This document shows positions 1-10,045 of a stretch of DNA of 64,000 bases, in pieces. Numbering within the stretch: the first letter of the stretch is position 1; each line of letters opens with the position of its first letter. The position numbers and the translations under genes were made by a program. The notes beneath the pieces are model-generated. The model made no database searches, was not told the DNA's origin, and saw only the letters and a list, made by a program, of their open reading frames with translations. This stretch comes from Aedes albopictus (taxonomy: Eukaryota > Arthropoda > Insecta > Diptera > Culicidae): the NCBI RefSeq assembly GCF_035046485.1, contig NC_085138.1, positions 94,715,766 through 94,779,765 of the forward strand, given 5' to 3'.

Positions 1-237
1 TGTGACGGGTTCGATTCCCGGTCGGTCCAGGATCTTTTCGTAAAGGAAATTTCCTTGACTTCCTTGGGCATAGAGTATCTTCGTATCTGCCACACGATAT
101 ACACATGCAAAATGGTCATTGGCAGAGGAAGCTCTCAGTTAATAACTGTGGAAGTGCTCATAGAACACTAAGCTGAGAAGCAGGCTTTGTCCCAGTGAGG
201 ACGTTACGCCAAGAAGAGAGAAGAGAAGAGGAGGAGT
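1..237 (+). repeat. Feilai-like tRNA-derived SINE, 5' end cut by window edge
   Basis: A pol III box B-like sequence (GGGTTCGATTCCC) lies at about 7-19. It is followed by the SINE body (TTGGGCATAGAGTATC, GAACACTAAGCTGAGAAG) and a GA-rich tail (AAGAGAAGAGGAGGAG). The same body recurs in reverse at 42720-42989 and 59799-60280. The box A half lies before the window. Feilai is the abundant tRNA-derived SINE of Aedes aegypti, and the family name is from memory. Confidence 0.8.
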
Positions 238-619
238 GTATCCTATTTTTCATTGCTCCGATATGAAGGAGGAAGACGAAAATGTTCCTAAAAATTGCTG
301 AAATGCTACTCGTGGCTGCCTTTTGGTCAAATAGTTGATTGTGCTACAAGTGGAGACTAGTAGTGGCTCATCAAATGTCGTAAATACAGTGCAAATCTTT
401 CAACCAACCTCGTTTCGTCGTGTTATTGCCGTGAACTGATATCCTGTTTTCGTGAATTAAATTTCCATTGCCATGAACACAAATCATATGAACGGGAACA
501 TAATTCACATTCACGTGATTGTTTTGCCTTTGATTGGCTCCGAACGGAGCCCTTACGCAAGCGTTACATTCTAGTTTGCGGAACTAAGCTCTTGAATCCG
601 TGATTTATAATCACGGTGT
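238..619. other. no gene seen; 430-619 is an old dispersed repeat
   Basis: No coding or RNA gene is visible. The part from about 430 (GTGAACTGATATCC, CGTTACATTCTAGTTTGCGG) resembles 11835-12211. The element at 621-1822 is inserted in it, and the 11.8-12.2 kb relative keeps the uninterrupted site at about 12131. Confidence 0.5.
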
Positions 620-620
620 A

Positions 621-1822
621 CAGGGGATACTCAAAATAACTGGGACAGGTAAAATTTTCACATTTCAAAAAATGTTCGACTAGCTGTAACTTTTCGAATA
701 GGGCATCAAATATTCTCAAATTTTTACTGTAAGTTCATCAACTAGTTGTGTATCAGTGGTACAATTTTGGAAAAGATCGGGCTTTTCTACATGAAGTTAA
801 AAAGATTCTAGAAAAAGGTATAATTATCCGATAGCTAAATTTGAGCTGTTATATCTCCGGAATCAATGAACCGAATGCAATGAAATTTTGATCACTTATG
901 ACTAATATAATGTTCTTTGAAAAACATTTGACTTAATTTGAAATTATATACCGAAATCGTCGGAAATTGAAGCAATATTGTTCTTGCTGCTCTGAAAGAC
1001 TGCCAAGGCCGGAAAACACAACGTTTCTCTAGCTACAATATCCAGTCGTTAAGCAATCCTTCCGTTGACTATAAGAAAAAAAGTTATAGCAATAAATATG
1101 TTTTTTAGTAAATTTATCTATTTTTCATATGCATTCCATAACTTTTTCAATTTAATGCCGGCAATTTGGTTGCTTTCCTTCGAAACATAAATGAATTCAA
1201 GTCAATTAGGGAACGTCCATAAATTACGTCACGCTTTGAGGGGGGAGGGGGGGTTCAGCAAAGCGTGACAACCCATACAAAAATTTCAGAGGTCCCATAC
1301 AAAAAGTGTGACATAGGGGGGAGGGGGGGTTGAAAAAGGTCGATTTTTGCGTGACGTAATTTATGGACGTTCCCTTAGAGGGAATTTAAATGAACTATAA
1401 TTACTATCCATAATTTTTAAACGATGATGAAGTTTCGGATAAATTGGTGTTATATTAGAAAAATATGCTAATCGTTCTAATTTTCTTTCATGTAAAGATT
1501 TTTAAGTTTAGTCAAAAGTTTTTAATAGCTCATTATATTAGTCATAAATGATCAAAATTTTATTACATTCGGTTGGTTGAATCCGGAGATATAACAGCTC
1601 AAAGTTAGCTATCGAATACTTATACCTTTTTCTAGAATCTTTCTAACTTCATACACAAAAGCCCGATCTTTTCCAAAATTGGACCACTGATACATAACTA
1701 GTTGATGAACTTGCAGTCAAAATTTGAGAATATTCGATGCCCTTTTCGAAAAGTTACAGCTAGCTGAACATTTTTTGAAAAGTGAAAAATTTACCTGTCC
1801 CAGTTATTTTGAGTATCCCCTG
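621..1822. mobile_element. TA-flanked DNA transposon derivative with about 300-bp inverted repeats
   Basis: The left end (CAGGGGATACTCAAAATAAC) is mirrored at the right end (1803-1822), and the similarity continues inward for about 300 bp per arm. TA dinucleotides flank it at 619-620 and 1823-1824, as for Tc1/mariner-type insertions. No transposase frame is present, so it is non-autonomous. A diverged relative lies at 34869-36443. A 166-bp MITE is nested inside. Confidence 0.8.
1209..1374. mobile_element. MITE with TTA duplication and two G-runs, nested
   Basis: The terminal inverted repeats are GGGAACGTCCATAAATTACG and its complement, flanked by TTA at 1206-1208 and 1375-1377. Two G-rich blocks (about 1240-1255 and 1316-1330) lie in the same orientation, so the core is a direct duplication inside inverted ends. 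Related copies lie at 12215-12368 and 24854-25021. Confidence 0.85.
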
Positions 1823-1884
1823 TATATTCGTAAACTGAGTTCTGCTATGTTCTGGGTAACATGATTGAATGTTGACGAATTCAG

Positions 1885-2512
1885 GAACGGATTATTTTGC
1901 GTGTGGAGGACTGCTGGAGTACAGTGAAAGCAGCCATCAACGACGCAGCCGAGAGCACCATCGGAAACGTGTAACGGAATCGACGGAACGAATGGTTCGA
2001 CGAAGAGTGCAGAACGGTTTTGGAGGAGAAGAACGCAGCGAGGGCGGTAATGCTGCAGCAAGGGACTCGGCAGAACGTGGAGCGTTACAAACAGAATCGG
2101 AAACAGCAGACCTGCCTCTTTCGGGAGAAAAAAGCGCCACCTGGAAGAAGCGGACTGTGAAGAAATGGAACTGCTGGGCCGTTCCCAAGAAACACGGAAG
2201 TTCTATCAGAAGCTTAACGCATTCCGCAACGGCTTCGGGCCGCGAGCCGAAATATGCAAGGATAATGACGGAGGCCTCTTGACGGACGGACGTGAGGTGA
2301 TCGAAAGGTGGAGCAGCACTTCGATCAGCACCTGAACGGCGTGGAGAACGTAGGCACGGGAGCCCACGGCAACAGAGGAAACGACGATGCAGCGGAGGAC
2401 GGAAATGAACCAACTCCCACGATGAGGGAAGTTAAGGTTGCCATTCACCAGCTCAAAAACAACAAAGCAGCTCCACGCGAAAAAATCCGTTCCAGTATTC
2501 GGGAACAAAAAG
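1885..2512 (+). pseudogene. non-LTR retrotransposon ORF2 fragment, endonuclease-RT linker into RT start
   Basis: Conceptual translation gives NEWFDEECR near 1987, then RKFYQKLNAFRNGFGPRAEI, LLTDGREVIERW and, after a shift, QHFDQHLNG and AIHQLKNNKAAP. These are hallmarks of the linker and first RT block of mosquito non-LTR elements of an RTE/LOA-like type; the clade is uncertain. One in-frame stop (GNV*RN) and two frameshifts make it a dead fragment. It lacks the catalytic core. Fragments at 12372-12620 (3' tail) and 14603-15178 (RT core) look like the same lineage. Confidence 0.75.
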
Positions 2513-2927
2513 TCATACATTAGGCAGCATCCATTTATTACGTAACGCTAAAATCGGCATTTTAGGTTCTGTAGAGAAGTGCCCCGTAAAATTTTCCCGT
2601 TTCTACTACTTCCCCGGTTATTTATTTTTTCGCACGAACATGTCGGACCCGAGCAGAAGTGCATACCTACCAAATACCATATCAATACCAACCTTTGCTC
2701 TAATACCTAACATTGTTATTGAGCTGTTATCATATAAAATGTTATGAGAACATCACAAGGGCAATATGAGGTATTTGAGCACAAGTTGGTATTTATATGA
2801 TATTTGTTGGTTTTGGCTTGGGTTTTGGAGTGATAACAAGTGAAGAACAAGTTCTGGTGTTCCAACATGATATTCTTTGTAACGTGACATCATAATGTGA
2901 CATCAAAATAGGTAAATTGTTGGAATG
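2513..2927. other. MITE remnants; insertion target of the LTR element
   Basis: 2524-2575 is one end of a TTACGTAACGCTAAAA-type MITE. From 2645 an element end (GACCCGAGCAGAA) resembles the complement of 11670-11683. No gene is seen. The last five bases (GAATG, 2923-2927) are the target duplication of the LTR element. Confidence 0.45.
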
Positions 2928-3222
2928 TGTAGTGTACATAGCGAAAGTAAATGAAACTGTGTTTGAAATTTAACGAAAAACTTATTCGGTTCAAAGTTGT
3001 AAAATTATTTCAGTGCATTTGCCAACACTGATAGTCGACATAGCGAATCGGTGGAATGACAGATGCACCGACAAAAGGGAATCCGACGAAGCAAGCCAAG
3101 CTTCAGGCATGCTCGGTTTTGTTTGACTCGTCCTTCTTTAGACAGATTTTGGAACGAACGGACGTGTTCGTGCGTCGCTCCGGCCGACGGCAGGTTTTGC
3201 AGCCTTCTTGGGATTCACGACA
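2928..3222 (+). repeat. 5' LTR
   Basis: Begins TGTAGTGTACATAGCG and ends GGATTCACGACA. TCAGT at 3010-3014 matches the arthropod initiator and may mark the U3/R boundary; no convincing TATA box precedes it. A 56-residue frame starting at 3056 (MTDAPTKGNPTK...) runs to the LTR end. It recurs in the other LTR because the LTRs match, so this is not evidence of selection. Confidence 0.9.
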
Positions 3223-3223
3223 A

Positions 3224-3239
3224 TGGCGTAGCCGGTAGG
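3224..3239 (+). other. primer binding site, tRNA-Ser type
   Basis: TGGCGTAGCCGGTAGG starts one base after the LTR. It differs at two positions from the tRNA-Ser-complementary site I recall for 17.6/297-type gypsy elements (TGGCGCAGTCGGTAGG). The TGG start complements a tRNA CCA end. Confidence 0.7.
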
Positions 3240-3421
3240 CGCCACGCTCCCAGGATGTTGTAAGTATTGTGAAAAACTTGGACTTTTGAAGAATATAAAA
3301 GAAAATGATGAGGAAATCAAGGAAAAGTGTGTGCTATTGCCAGTGTAATATGGCGTGCGGGTTGAAAATGTGCTTTTGTCGGTGGGAGAGATCAAAATAA
3401 ACAAAATTAAGATTGTGTTAC

Positions 3422-3650
3422 CCGGTGCGAGAGGACGCCGTGTGGAATAGTTTGTACGCAGTTGCGGGAAGATGCCTAGCAAAAATATGTGTTTCGCCGG
3501 TGCGAGAGGACGCCGTGCAATAAAAAAATGTGTTAGCCGGTGCGAGAGGACGCCGTGCAGAATAGATTGTACGCAGGGGCGGGAGGAGGCCTAGCAAAAA
3601 AAGAAGTGTTTCGCCGGTGCGAGAGGACGCCGTGCAAAAAAAAAGCATAG
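3422..3650 (+). repeat. two-copy 116-bp tandem repeat in LTR element leader
   Basis: CCGGTGCGAGAGGACGCCGT occurs at 3422, 3499, 3538 and 3615. Spacings of 77, 39 and 77 show a 116-bp unit of a long and a short half. It lies where gag would normally begin. Confidence 0.85.
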
Positions 3651-3779
3651 GAATGATTTGTTTTTGAGTGAGAGAGTATGGAGATAGAAAGGTGGAAAGT
3701 TAAGTTGGATGATCAGTGAAGAAGACTTTTGGGATCTTGAAGTTGGGCTGAGTTAGGATTACTTTTTGATATATGTCCA

Positions 3780-4960
3780 TTAAGTTGGGATTGGTTTTGG
3801 ATTGGATGTGTGTGACTTTGGATTTGGAATGAGTTTTGATGAAATACGTATTGGATTTGAAATGAATTGTTTGAAATGAATTGTTTGAAATGATATTATA
3901 TAGATTGGAAATGAATAGCGATTGGATTTGGTTTGTATTAAGATTGGGTATGAATTTAAATGAGACTTGACTTATATTGGATTAATTGAGCTTTAATTGG
4001 AATTGAATTGGGTTTTAATTGAATTTTGATTTGAACTGAGATAAGAATTTAATTGGATATGGATGGGAATGAATCACTAAAATAACTAAAACGGCCGCTA
4101 TGAAATGAACAGATTGCGCCTCCATAGCTTTGTGTGTTTGACGTAATTCGACTGCTGTCATTGTGTTACCGTCCATATACGGTAGCGCTTTTGTTTTGAT
4201 GCGGTGAGTAGCGGAAAAGTCTGCTTCAATGATCCATTGGTTTGGATTTTTACTGGATCTAAATTGGATGTGCATTGAATTGAAATTTGATTTTGATTGA
4301 ATTGAACTGATATTGGAGTTGCACTAGATTGACTGGTTCAGCTAATGATCGGATTTAGATTAGGTTTGAATTCAATATGATTGGAACTGAATTTGGATTG
4401 TATGTAGATTGGATTAAGATTAAATTTACAATTTATTTTAATTGGATGGAAGTTGGTTTATATTTGGATAGAAAATGGATTGCAATTAGATTGGATATGT
4501 ATTAAAATTGGATTGTATTCATATTGGTTTCATTTGTATTGGACTTGAATGTGTTTGGATTGAAACTAGATTGGATTTGAGTTTGATGTGGATTAGATTT
4601 GTATTGTTTTTTTTTTTGGAATTGGATTCAATTTGGACTAGGATTGGATTAGGTTTGGGGTTGAACGGATTTAGTTAGGAGACGGTTTGGAATTGGTTCG
4701 GATTTTTGACTGGATTTAGATTGGATGAGGATAAAATTGGGTTTTCATTTTGAATGCATTGAATTGGATTTGCATTGGAATTGTATGGCAATTGGTTTGG
4801 ATGTGGAATAAATTGGAATATAATTTTGATTGAACTGGAAATGGAATAAGTTTATATCTTGGTTGCATTTGGATTGAATTTTGGATTGGATCCAGGCAGT
4901 ACATGGGTTGAAAGTAAATGCGGACTGTTTTTCTATTGGATTCCGATTGAGTTTTCATTA
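3780..4960 (+). repeat. degenerate TTGGAT-like low-complexity interior
   Basis: About 1.2 kb of G+T-rich sequence with recurrent GATTGGATTTG-like words and strong strand asymmetry. About 4065-4215 interrupts it with sequence of ordinary composition. Minus-strand frames here (for example 4716-4958) are N/Q/P/I-rich translations of the repeat, not proteins. Confidence 0.75.
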
Positions 4961-5126
4961 ATTTACTATAGAGAAGAAAACATACGGTAATGAAAAAGGG
5001 AATTGAAACAAATCATTTGGATTGGAAAATAAAAAAAAATAAAAATAAACAAATGTGTAGTTTAGTGTTATATGAACTATGCACTGTGCATGTAGCCTTT
5101 GTTGCATATAATTCCACAACAAGAGT

Positions 5127-5141
5127 AGAGGAGGGGAAGAA
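5127..5141 (+). other. polypurine tract
   Basis: Fifteen consecutive purines (AGAGGAGGGGAAGAA) directly abut the 3' LTR. This is the expected plus-strand priming site and fixes element orientation. Confidence 0.85.
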
Positions 5142-5436
5142 TGTAGTGTACATAGCGAAAGTAAATGAAACTGTGTTTGAAATTTAACGAAAAACTTATT
5201 CGGTTCAAAGTTGTAAAATTATTTCAGTGCATTTGCCAACACTGATAGTCGACATAGCGAATCGGTGGAATGACAGATGCACCGACAAAAGGGAATCCGA
5301 CGAAGCAAGCCAAGCTTCAGGCATGCTCGGTTTTGTTTGACTCGTCCTTCTTTAGACAGATTTTGGAACGAACGGACGTGTTCGTGCGTCGCTCCGGCCG
5401 ACGGCAGGTTTTGCAGCCTTCTTGGGATTCACGACA
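5142..5436 (+). repeat. 3' LTR
   Basis: Matches the 5' LTR base for base in my comparison. The LTR-derived frame from 5270 reads on into flanking DNA (to 5623), which is accidental. Confidence 0.9.
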
Positions 5437-5441
5437 GAATG

Positions 5442-6350
5442 CTCAACCTAACACCATAAACAAACAGGCTTATCACTTGGGGCTGTTCATAAACCACGTA
5501 GATCAAAAGTTGGTCATCTCAGACTCCCCCTCCCCCCTCGTAGACTTTTGTCCATACAAAAGTTTTGAAATTTACATGGACAGTAGACTTTGGCCTGACT
5601 CCCTCCCCCCAAATGCGCCTTGAAACAAATTAAGATTAAAACCACAATCGCCAAATGCTAATTGTTCTGTGTTTTGTAAATCACTCAGTAAATGGTGGAA
5701 GAATAAACGTCAAACCGCGATGCGGGTGCCGTGTGTGAGTGTTTTGCGAACCACAATATATTTGAAGCTATTTGAACTAATTAAAAACGTCTATAAATTA
5801 ACCCGCGCAAAGTGTCAATTTTTCAACCCTCCTTTCCCAGTCACACTTTTTTGCTTGAGATCTAAGAAAATTTTGTAGAGATCGTTACACTCTGTTTAAC
5901 CCCCTCACCTCACCTCCTTCTCACCACGCAAAATTTCAATTGAATTAAGAATTATTCTTATATTAGGGGTACTCACTAAACATATTAAAGTGCTGCGTAA
6001 GCCATGATTTTCTGCTCATTTGAAATGTTTCATGATTTTGCGAATGAAATAATCAAAGATTGCCTATTGGTGATCACGACGTTTAATCAGTTTAATCAGT
6101 TTACGCTGTTAAGTGAATCCCCCTATTATAATAATAAAACATATTACATAACGCTAAAAATTCAAAACTTTCCATGTAAAAGTTGTTACGTGGCGGAAGG
6201 AGGAAATCTAAAATTGGGAAATTTTGCGTTACGTAATATGCGAATAAACCCTAAGTACACTCACTTTGGAAATTATTTTTGTTACTTACTTTTGATAAAT
6301 TTTGAAAAAGTGTGTACTTTACTCACTTTTGAGTAAATTTGAACGAGAGT
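5442..6350. other. no gene; decayed MITEs
   Basis: 5477-5628 contains CCCCCTCCCCCCTCG and CTCCCTCCCCCC blocks and a GTTCATAAACCACGTAG end typical of the G-run MITE family, but only one terminal repeat is clear. About 6133-6250 has TATTACATAACGCTAAA against GCGTTACGTAATATG, a second decayed relative. The rest is AT-rich without recognisable content. Confidence 0.45.
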
Positions 6351-6623
6351 GCACTATGCAAATTTTTGACAGATGTTTGTTTTCGTCGTCATCGTGCTCT
6401 GCGTGAAATCCGCGAAACCCGTCAAAACATTTTCAATTCGAGTTCAGTGAATAATTGTTCGTGCTTTTACTTGTTGTGTTGAGTGTTTTATAATTAAATA
6501 ATTGTTGAACCGGTTGTGTGTGGTTTTTGTAGAGGAGAAAACAGTGGTGAAGCTTCCTGTTTTGAGGCGCTAATCGGATGCGCCGTGGCACTGTTGGGCC
6601 TTTGTCAGAATCGTCGCACTAAC

Positions 6624-6692
6624 ATGGAGAGGCCGTCTCCTGATGATGACAGCAGCAGTCCGGAGTTTCCTCAGACGAAAAATGTGTTTCTG
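6624..6692 (+). CDS. candidate first coding exon (speculative)
   Basis: An ATG opens 23 codons (MERPSPDDDSSSPEFPQTKN...) ending exactly at a strong donor, CTG|GTAAGT (6693-6698), phase 0. Upstream, 6360-6620 reads like a 5' leader, with GTTCAGTG near 6440 resembling an arthropod initiator. A second good donor (AAG|GTAAGA) lies at about 7091. I do not recognise the peptide; its S/D/P-rich sequence would suit a disordered N-terminus. It could equally be a remnant of a transposon gene. No acceptor or further exon can be assigned by eye. Confidence 0.3.
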
Positions 6693-7099
6693 GTAAGTAC
6701 GGATCGCATTGAACTTCCATGTGTTAAAGCGGGGGCGTTTTTCAAGTAGCACTGTGGCTCCGGACGTCTAAAACAATGACAGGTTTTACTTGCTCCAGAT
6801 GATGTTAGCCAAACATAAATTGCACAAAAGCTAGGTGCTGCTCCTAGCACGGTTGATGAATGTGTTGGAGAACCCAATCTGGAACACTACCGTACTCTAT
6901 TCACCGTCTGGAAGCAGTTCTGATGGAAATAATATTGGTCATGTGGTCGGAAGCTGTTGCCTGAGTGTGCTTACAGGAGTTAACCAGGTTTTCCGCACAT
7001 GCCCATTTGACAACTGTTAAATTGGAAATGTTGAGAATGCTTTTGGGTCGTTTTTGGTAGGAAACATATTGGATGCTGAAAAGTATTTAAGGTAAGAAT

Positions 7100-8009
7100 T
7101 GATGGTTTTGTTAAACAATATGTAATGATGAAAGCAAATTGAGAAATTACGGAAAATCTGGAAACTTTGTTAGATGTTGGGTGCAAGTGAGGGACACTGC
7201 GCCTATAGTGGACCCCCTACAGAAAAACCCAAATATCAATGCTCAAATCATCTGATTCCTGGCGACTTCCACCGGGGGAACATCAATTGCATTGCTACAC
7301 AACGTTCCTGGCAAACGAATTGGCCAGTGGCCACAAAAATAGGTTATTTAATCTATCTAATGAATGTAAACACTCAAAAGGGTCCACTATAGGCACACTC
7401 TAGGAGTGTCCACTATAAGTACCGTCAGCGGTGAGGCAGATAACATTGAAATCAAATGAGGGGTGCCAAGATTTTAAATTTGCATCTTGTCACTTTAATT
7501 TGCAGAAGAGAGAGTCGATGAAGAGAACTCTCTCATGTTACTTTCGCCCTTATTTAAACTCAATCTAGAATTTGTAAATAACAACGGTCTTAACATAAAC
7601 AGAGGACATGATACTTGTTATAAAATTTCACTTTGGAACAATCTATTGAGGAAACATTGCTAAAAAGCCGCAGAAGTAAATTTCGATGGCTTAGGGGGTC
7701 GACTACTAGCATCCAACCCCTGTATTATTTGTTTGTGTAAACGGATAGTTTCTTTGTAAGTTTATGTATAAATCAAAATTGTTCGGGGATAGCTGGGATG
7801 TTTGAGGATATTTTTAAAATTTATTTGAGAAATTGTCTTATCTTTGAGACATGCTTCCAAAACTTTATGAATTTCATCCGGATTTTTGGTAGAATTGAAA
7901 GTAATTCCTGCATAAATGCTCAACGAATCTATAACCACGTAATTCTATCTAGCAATTCATATATTTGTATTATAGCTCCCTCTGGGAATTGCTTCAAATT
8001 TTTTTCACT
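7100..8009. other. no gene recognised
   Basis: AT-rich low-copy-looking sequence. Frames here are short and without recognisable motifs. Confidence 0.4.
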
Positions 8010-8270
8010 ACTTTCAGTAAACATTTTCAGACAATCCTTCGAATATTCTTGCAGGGTTTTCTTTGGGAATTTTCCTAGGAGTTTCTCGGCAATTCTTTCT
8101 AAATTTTCTTTTGAAATCCCTCTACGGGTTATATCAAGATTTTCTCCAGGGATGCCTGCGGGATTTTTCCACCAGGGAACACGATTTTTCTTGGAAATTT
8201 CTCAATGAATTCTTCCAGGAACTTGCGACTTGCTGAAATTCTTCTGTGAATTCCGAGAGGAATAAATATA
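8010..8270. repeat. degenerate 12-bp satellite, small block
   Basis: Runs of words such as TTCTCCAGGGATGCC and GAATTCTTCCAGGAAC fit the complement of the GAATTCCTGGAG 12-mer seen throughout the window. Confidence 0.6.
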
Positions 8271-8289
8271 ATCACAATATAATTAAATA

Positions 8290-8480
8290 ATTAATTATCG
8301 ATTTTTGCGGCTTAACCAGCCGAGTGGAAGATTTACTTAATTCCGAAAGCTAGATTTTATAAATACTGGCGTGAGTGAGGAATAGACAAATTGAAGTGGA
8401 ATTTGCGAAAAAGTTACTCGTCCTCTCGGTGAGACTTGAACTCGCGACTCCTACTCAATAGAGAGTTTTCTCGTGCAAAA
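8290..8480 (-). repeat. degraded tRNA-derived SINE-like sequence
   Basis: Read on minus, GAGTCGCGAGTTCAAGTCTC (about 8430-8450) resembles a box B. It is followed by GAGTAACTTTTTCGC and a body ending in CTCGGCTGGTTAAGCC. The order resembles the SINE at 19644-19857 (box B, GGTAATTTTTTCAC, body with AGCCG). Box A is not clear. Confidence 0.45.
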
Positions 8481-8640
8481 CCTGTACACTGTACTCCATT
8501 CCCCACCCGCAATAAAAATGAATACACTTTCACTGAGAAATTTTCAGTTTAGAACGAGAAAACTGCTTTTGATTATTTAATGATAAAGATTATGTGAATG
8601 ACGACTTTTTCAAACTTTTCGATGGGAAATAATAACAAAA
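8481..8640. repeat. dispersed repeat, second copy at about 11085-11230
   Basis: Shared order of words: CACTGTACTCCATTC, CACCCGCAA, AATACA, ATTTTCAG, ACTGCTTT, GATGA/GATAA, ATGTGAATGACGA. It is non-coding and of unknown type. Confidence 0.5.
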
Positions 8641-8721
8641 CTATCAAATGGTACACAGCATCATTATTCATTGTGGGTCATTTATATATTACTTCATGCA
8701 AATGTAGATATTCAGCTACTA

Positions 8722-8870
8722 AGGGTTTGTTCCAATTGTAGAATTACCATTAATTTTGACTTACACTTGACAGTTCGATAATTATTGTCTTAGGAGAACT
8801 GTCAAGTTTAAGTGTCGAACTGTCAAATTTAAGCAAAAAATAATTTTAATTCGTCAATTGGAACAGACCT
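8722..8870. mobile_element. 149-bp MITE, TA-flanked
   Basis: Ends AGGGTTTGTTCCAATTG and CAATTGGAACAGACCT are inverted, with TA at 8720-8721 and 8871-8872. The inner arms share CTTGACAGTTC. A related copy at about 58502-59629 was split by a later insertion. Confidence 0.75.
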
Positions 8871-8872
8871 TA

Positions 8873-9401
8873 AGTGTAGTTTCGTTCGGTTTTGGGTAAG
8901 TTAATCTAATTGGTACGTAAGTGTTTCATATTATTTTTTTGACAGGTGAATTGATTTGATCACATATAAGAAAGATAGTTGTCGCAGCTGTACAATATGT
9001 GTAACAGGAAAAAGATTACGAAATTTAAAATTTCACTTGCTTTGTTGCAATATTTTCTAAAAACATTTCAATGATGCAAATGGCAGTTTAAAATGCAAAA
9101 TCTTTCTTCTCCATGTGTTACCTACATTCTACAACTGCCACTTTAAAAGACATCAGAGTTAATAATACATATCTTGCTTTTTCAACTTTAACATTTCGGT
9201 GCCTACCATAAAGCAAAATATGCTGAAATCATAAAAAATAAGTAGCATTTATTTGTTCTCATTTCTTTGTAAGTCTTCATATAATAAAAAGTTATTTTCT
9301 TTGTCAAACAGCAGCCTGTGAGTCGTGTTTTCCATGGAAACCGAGGAAATTTTTGTAGTGACATTATTACAACATGAAGCAACATTATAACGTCGTTGGC
9401 G
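8873..9401. other. no gene recognised
   Basis: AT-rich sequence with no repeats or coding motifs that I can name. Confidence 0.4.
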
Positions 9402-9690
9402 GATCTGTTCAGAAGTGCTGGTCGACGTTACTGTAACGTTACAGCAGACAGATAATCAGCAACAAAACAGAACATCTGGAGTCTGGAGTCAAGAATTTTT
9501 TGGGTCGGTGAGAGCTTGCTTACGGTCCCGATTTGATGACATCGTTGGTGTTGGAATTATTGCAAATTGGAAAACCATTAATAGTTTGAAGATCTGTTCA
9601 GAAGTGCTGGTCGACGTTACTGTAACGTTACAGCAGACAGATAATCGAGAGCAAAGCAGAACATCTTTGGATTAGCAGAAGAATCCGGAT
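9402..9690 (+). repeat. 189-bp tandem duplication
   Basis: GATCTGTTCAGAAGTGCTGG starts at 9402 and again at 9591. About 55 bases match exactly (to CAGACAGATAATC), then similarity fades, though TGAGAGCTTGCTTACGG and TGAGAGCTCGCCTACGA still correspond. Each copy has the near-palindrome CGTTACTGTAACGTTACAG. Confidence 0.8.
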
Positions 9691-10034
9691 CCAACAAGCG
9701 TTCCGGCCTATGAGAGCTCGCCTACGATCACTAAAGTTGAAAAGCAACGAGGGTCAACATTTGATTGGTGAGTCTTAAATTCTGTTGTATAAATGTCCAA
9801 ATCCGGATTATTTTTCACCGATTTGCGAGTAATTACTAGTTTCCCACGACATGCTTGGTAGTCTGATCGCTTCTGGATATGCGTATGGGTTCAATATCTG
9901 GTCCGTCCATTTCCTCCTGTTTTATATATTTCTATCTATTTTCTTTTTTCTACATATTCAACTCATATAAAAATGTTCGTAGCCATTGTTACAACCACAA
10001 ACGTGTCGAAAAAACCGTTTCTCGTCCTTCCAAC
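9691..10034. other. no gene recognised; weak tRNA-like patch
   Basis: About 9860-9905 (CTGATCGCTTCTGGATATGC, GGGTTCAATATC) vaguely recalls a decayed tRNA-derived SINE head, but base pairing is not convincing. The remainder is unremarkable. Confidence 0.3.
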
Positions 10035-10045
10035 TCCACGGTATT

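Larger units (their letters stand above)
2928..5436 (+). mobile_element. non-autonomous LTR retrotransposon, 2.5 kb, complete and young
   Basis: Two 295-bp LTRs (2928-3222, 5142-5436) start TG, end CA and are identical in my reading. A 5-bp GAATG duplication lies at 2923-2927 and 5437-5441. A primer binding site follows the 5' LTR and a 15-purine tract precedes the 3' LTR, which fixes the orientation as plus. The 1.9 kb interior has no gag or pol: it holds a 116-bp tandem repeat and about 1.2 kb of degenerate TTGGAT-like sequence. The 5-bp duplication and tRNA-Ser-like primer site suggest mobilisation by a Ty3/gypsy element of the 17.6/297 type. It resembles a large TRIM. Confidence 0.9.

Noticed and set aside
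5270..5623. 117-codon frame starting in the 3' LTR
   Set aside because: The first 56 codons are LTR sequence that recurs in the other LTR because the LTRs match. The rest reads through flanking MITE remnants.
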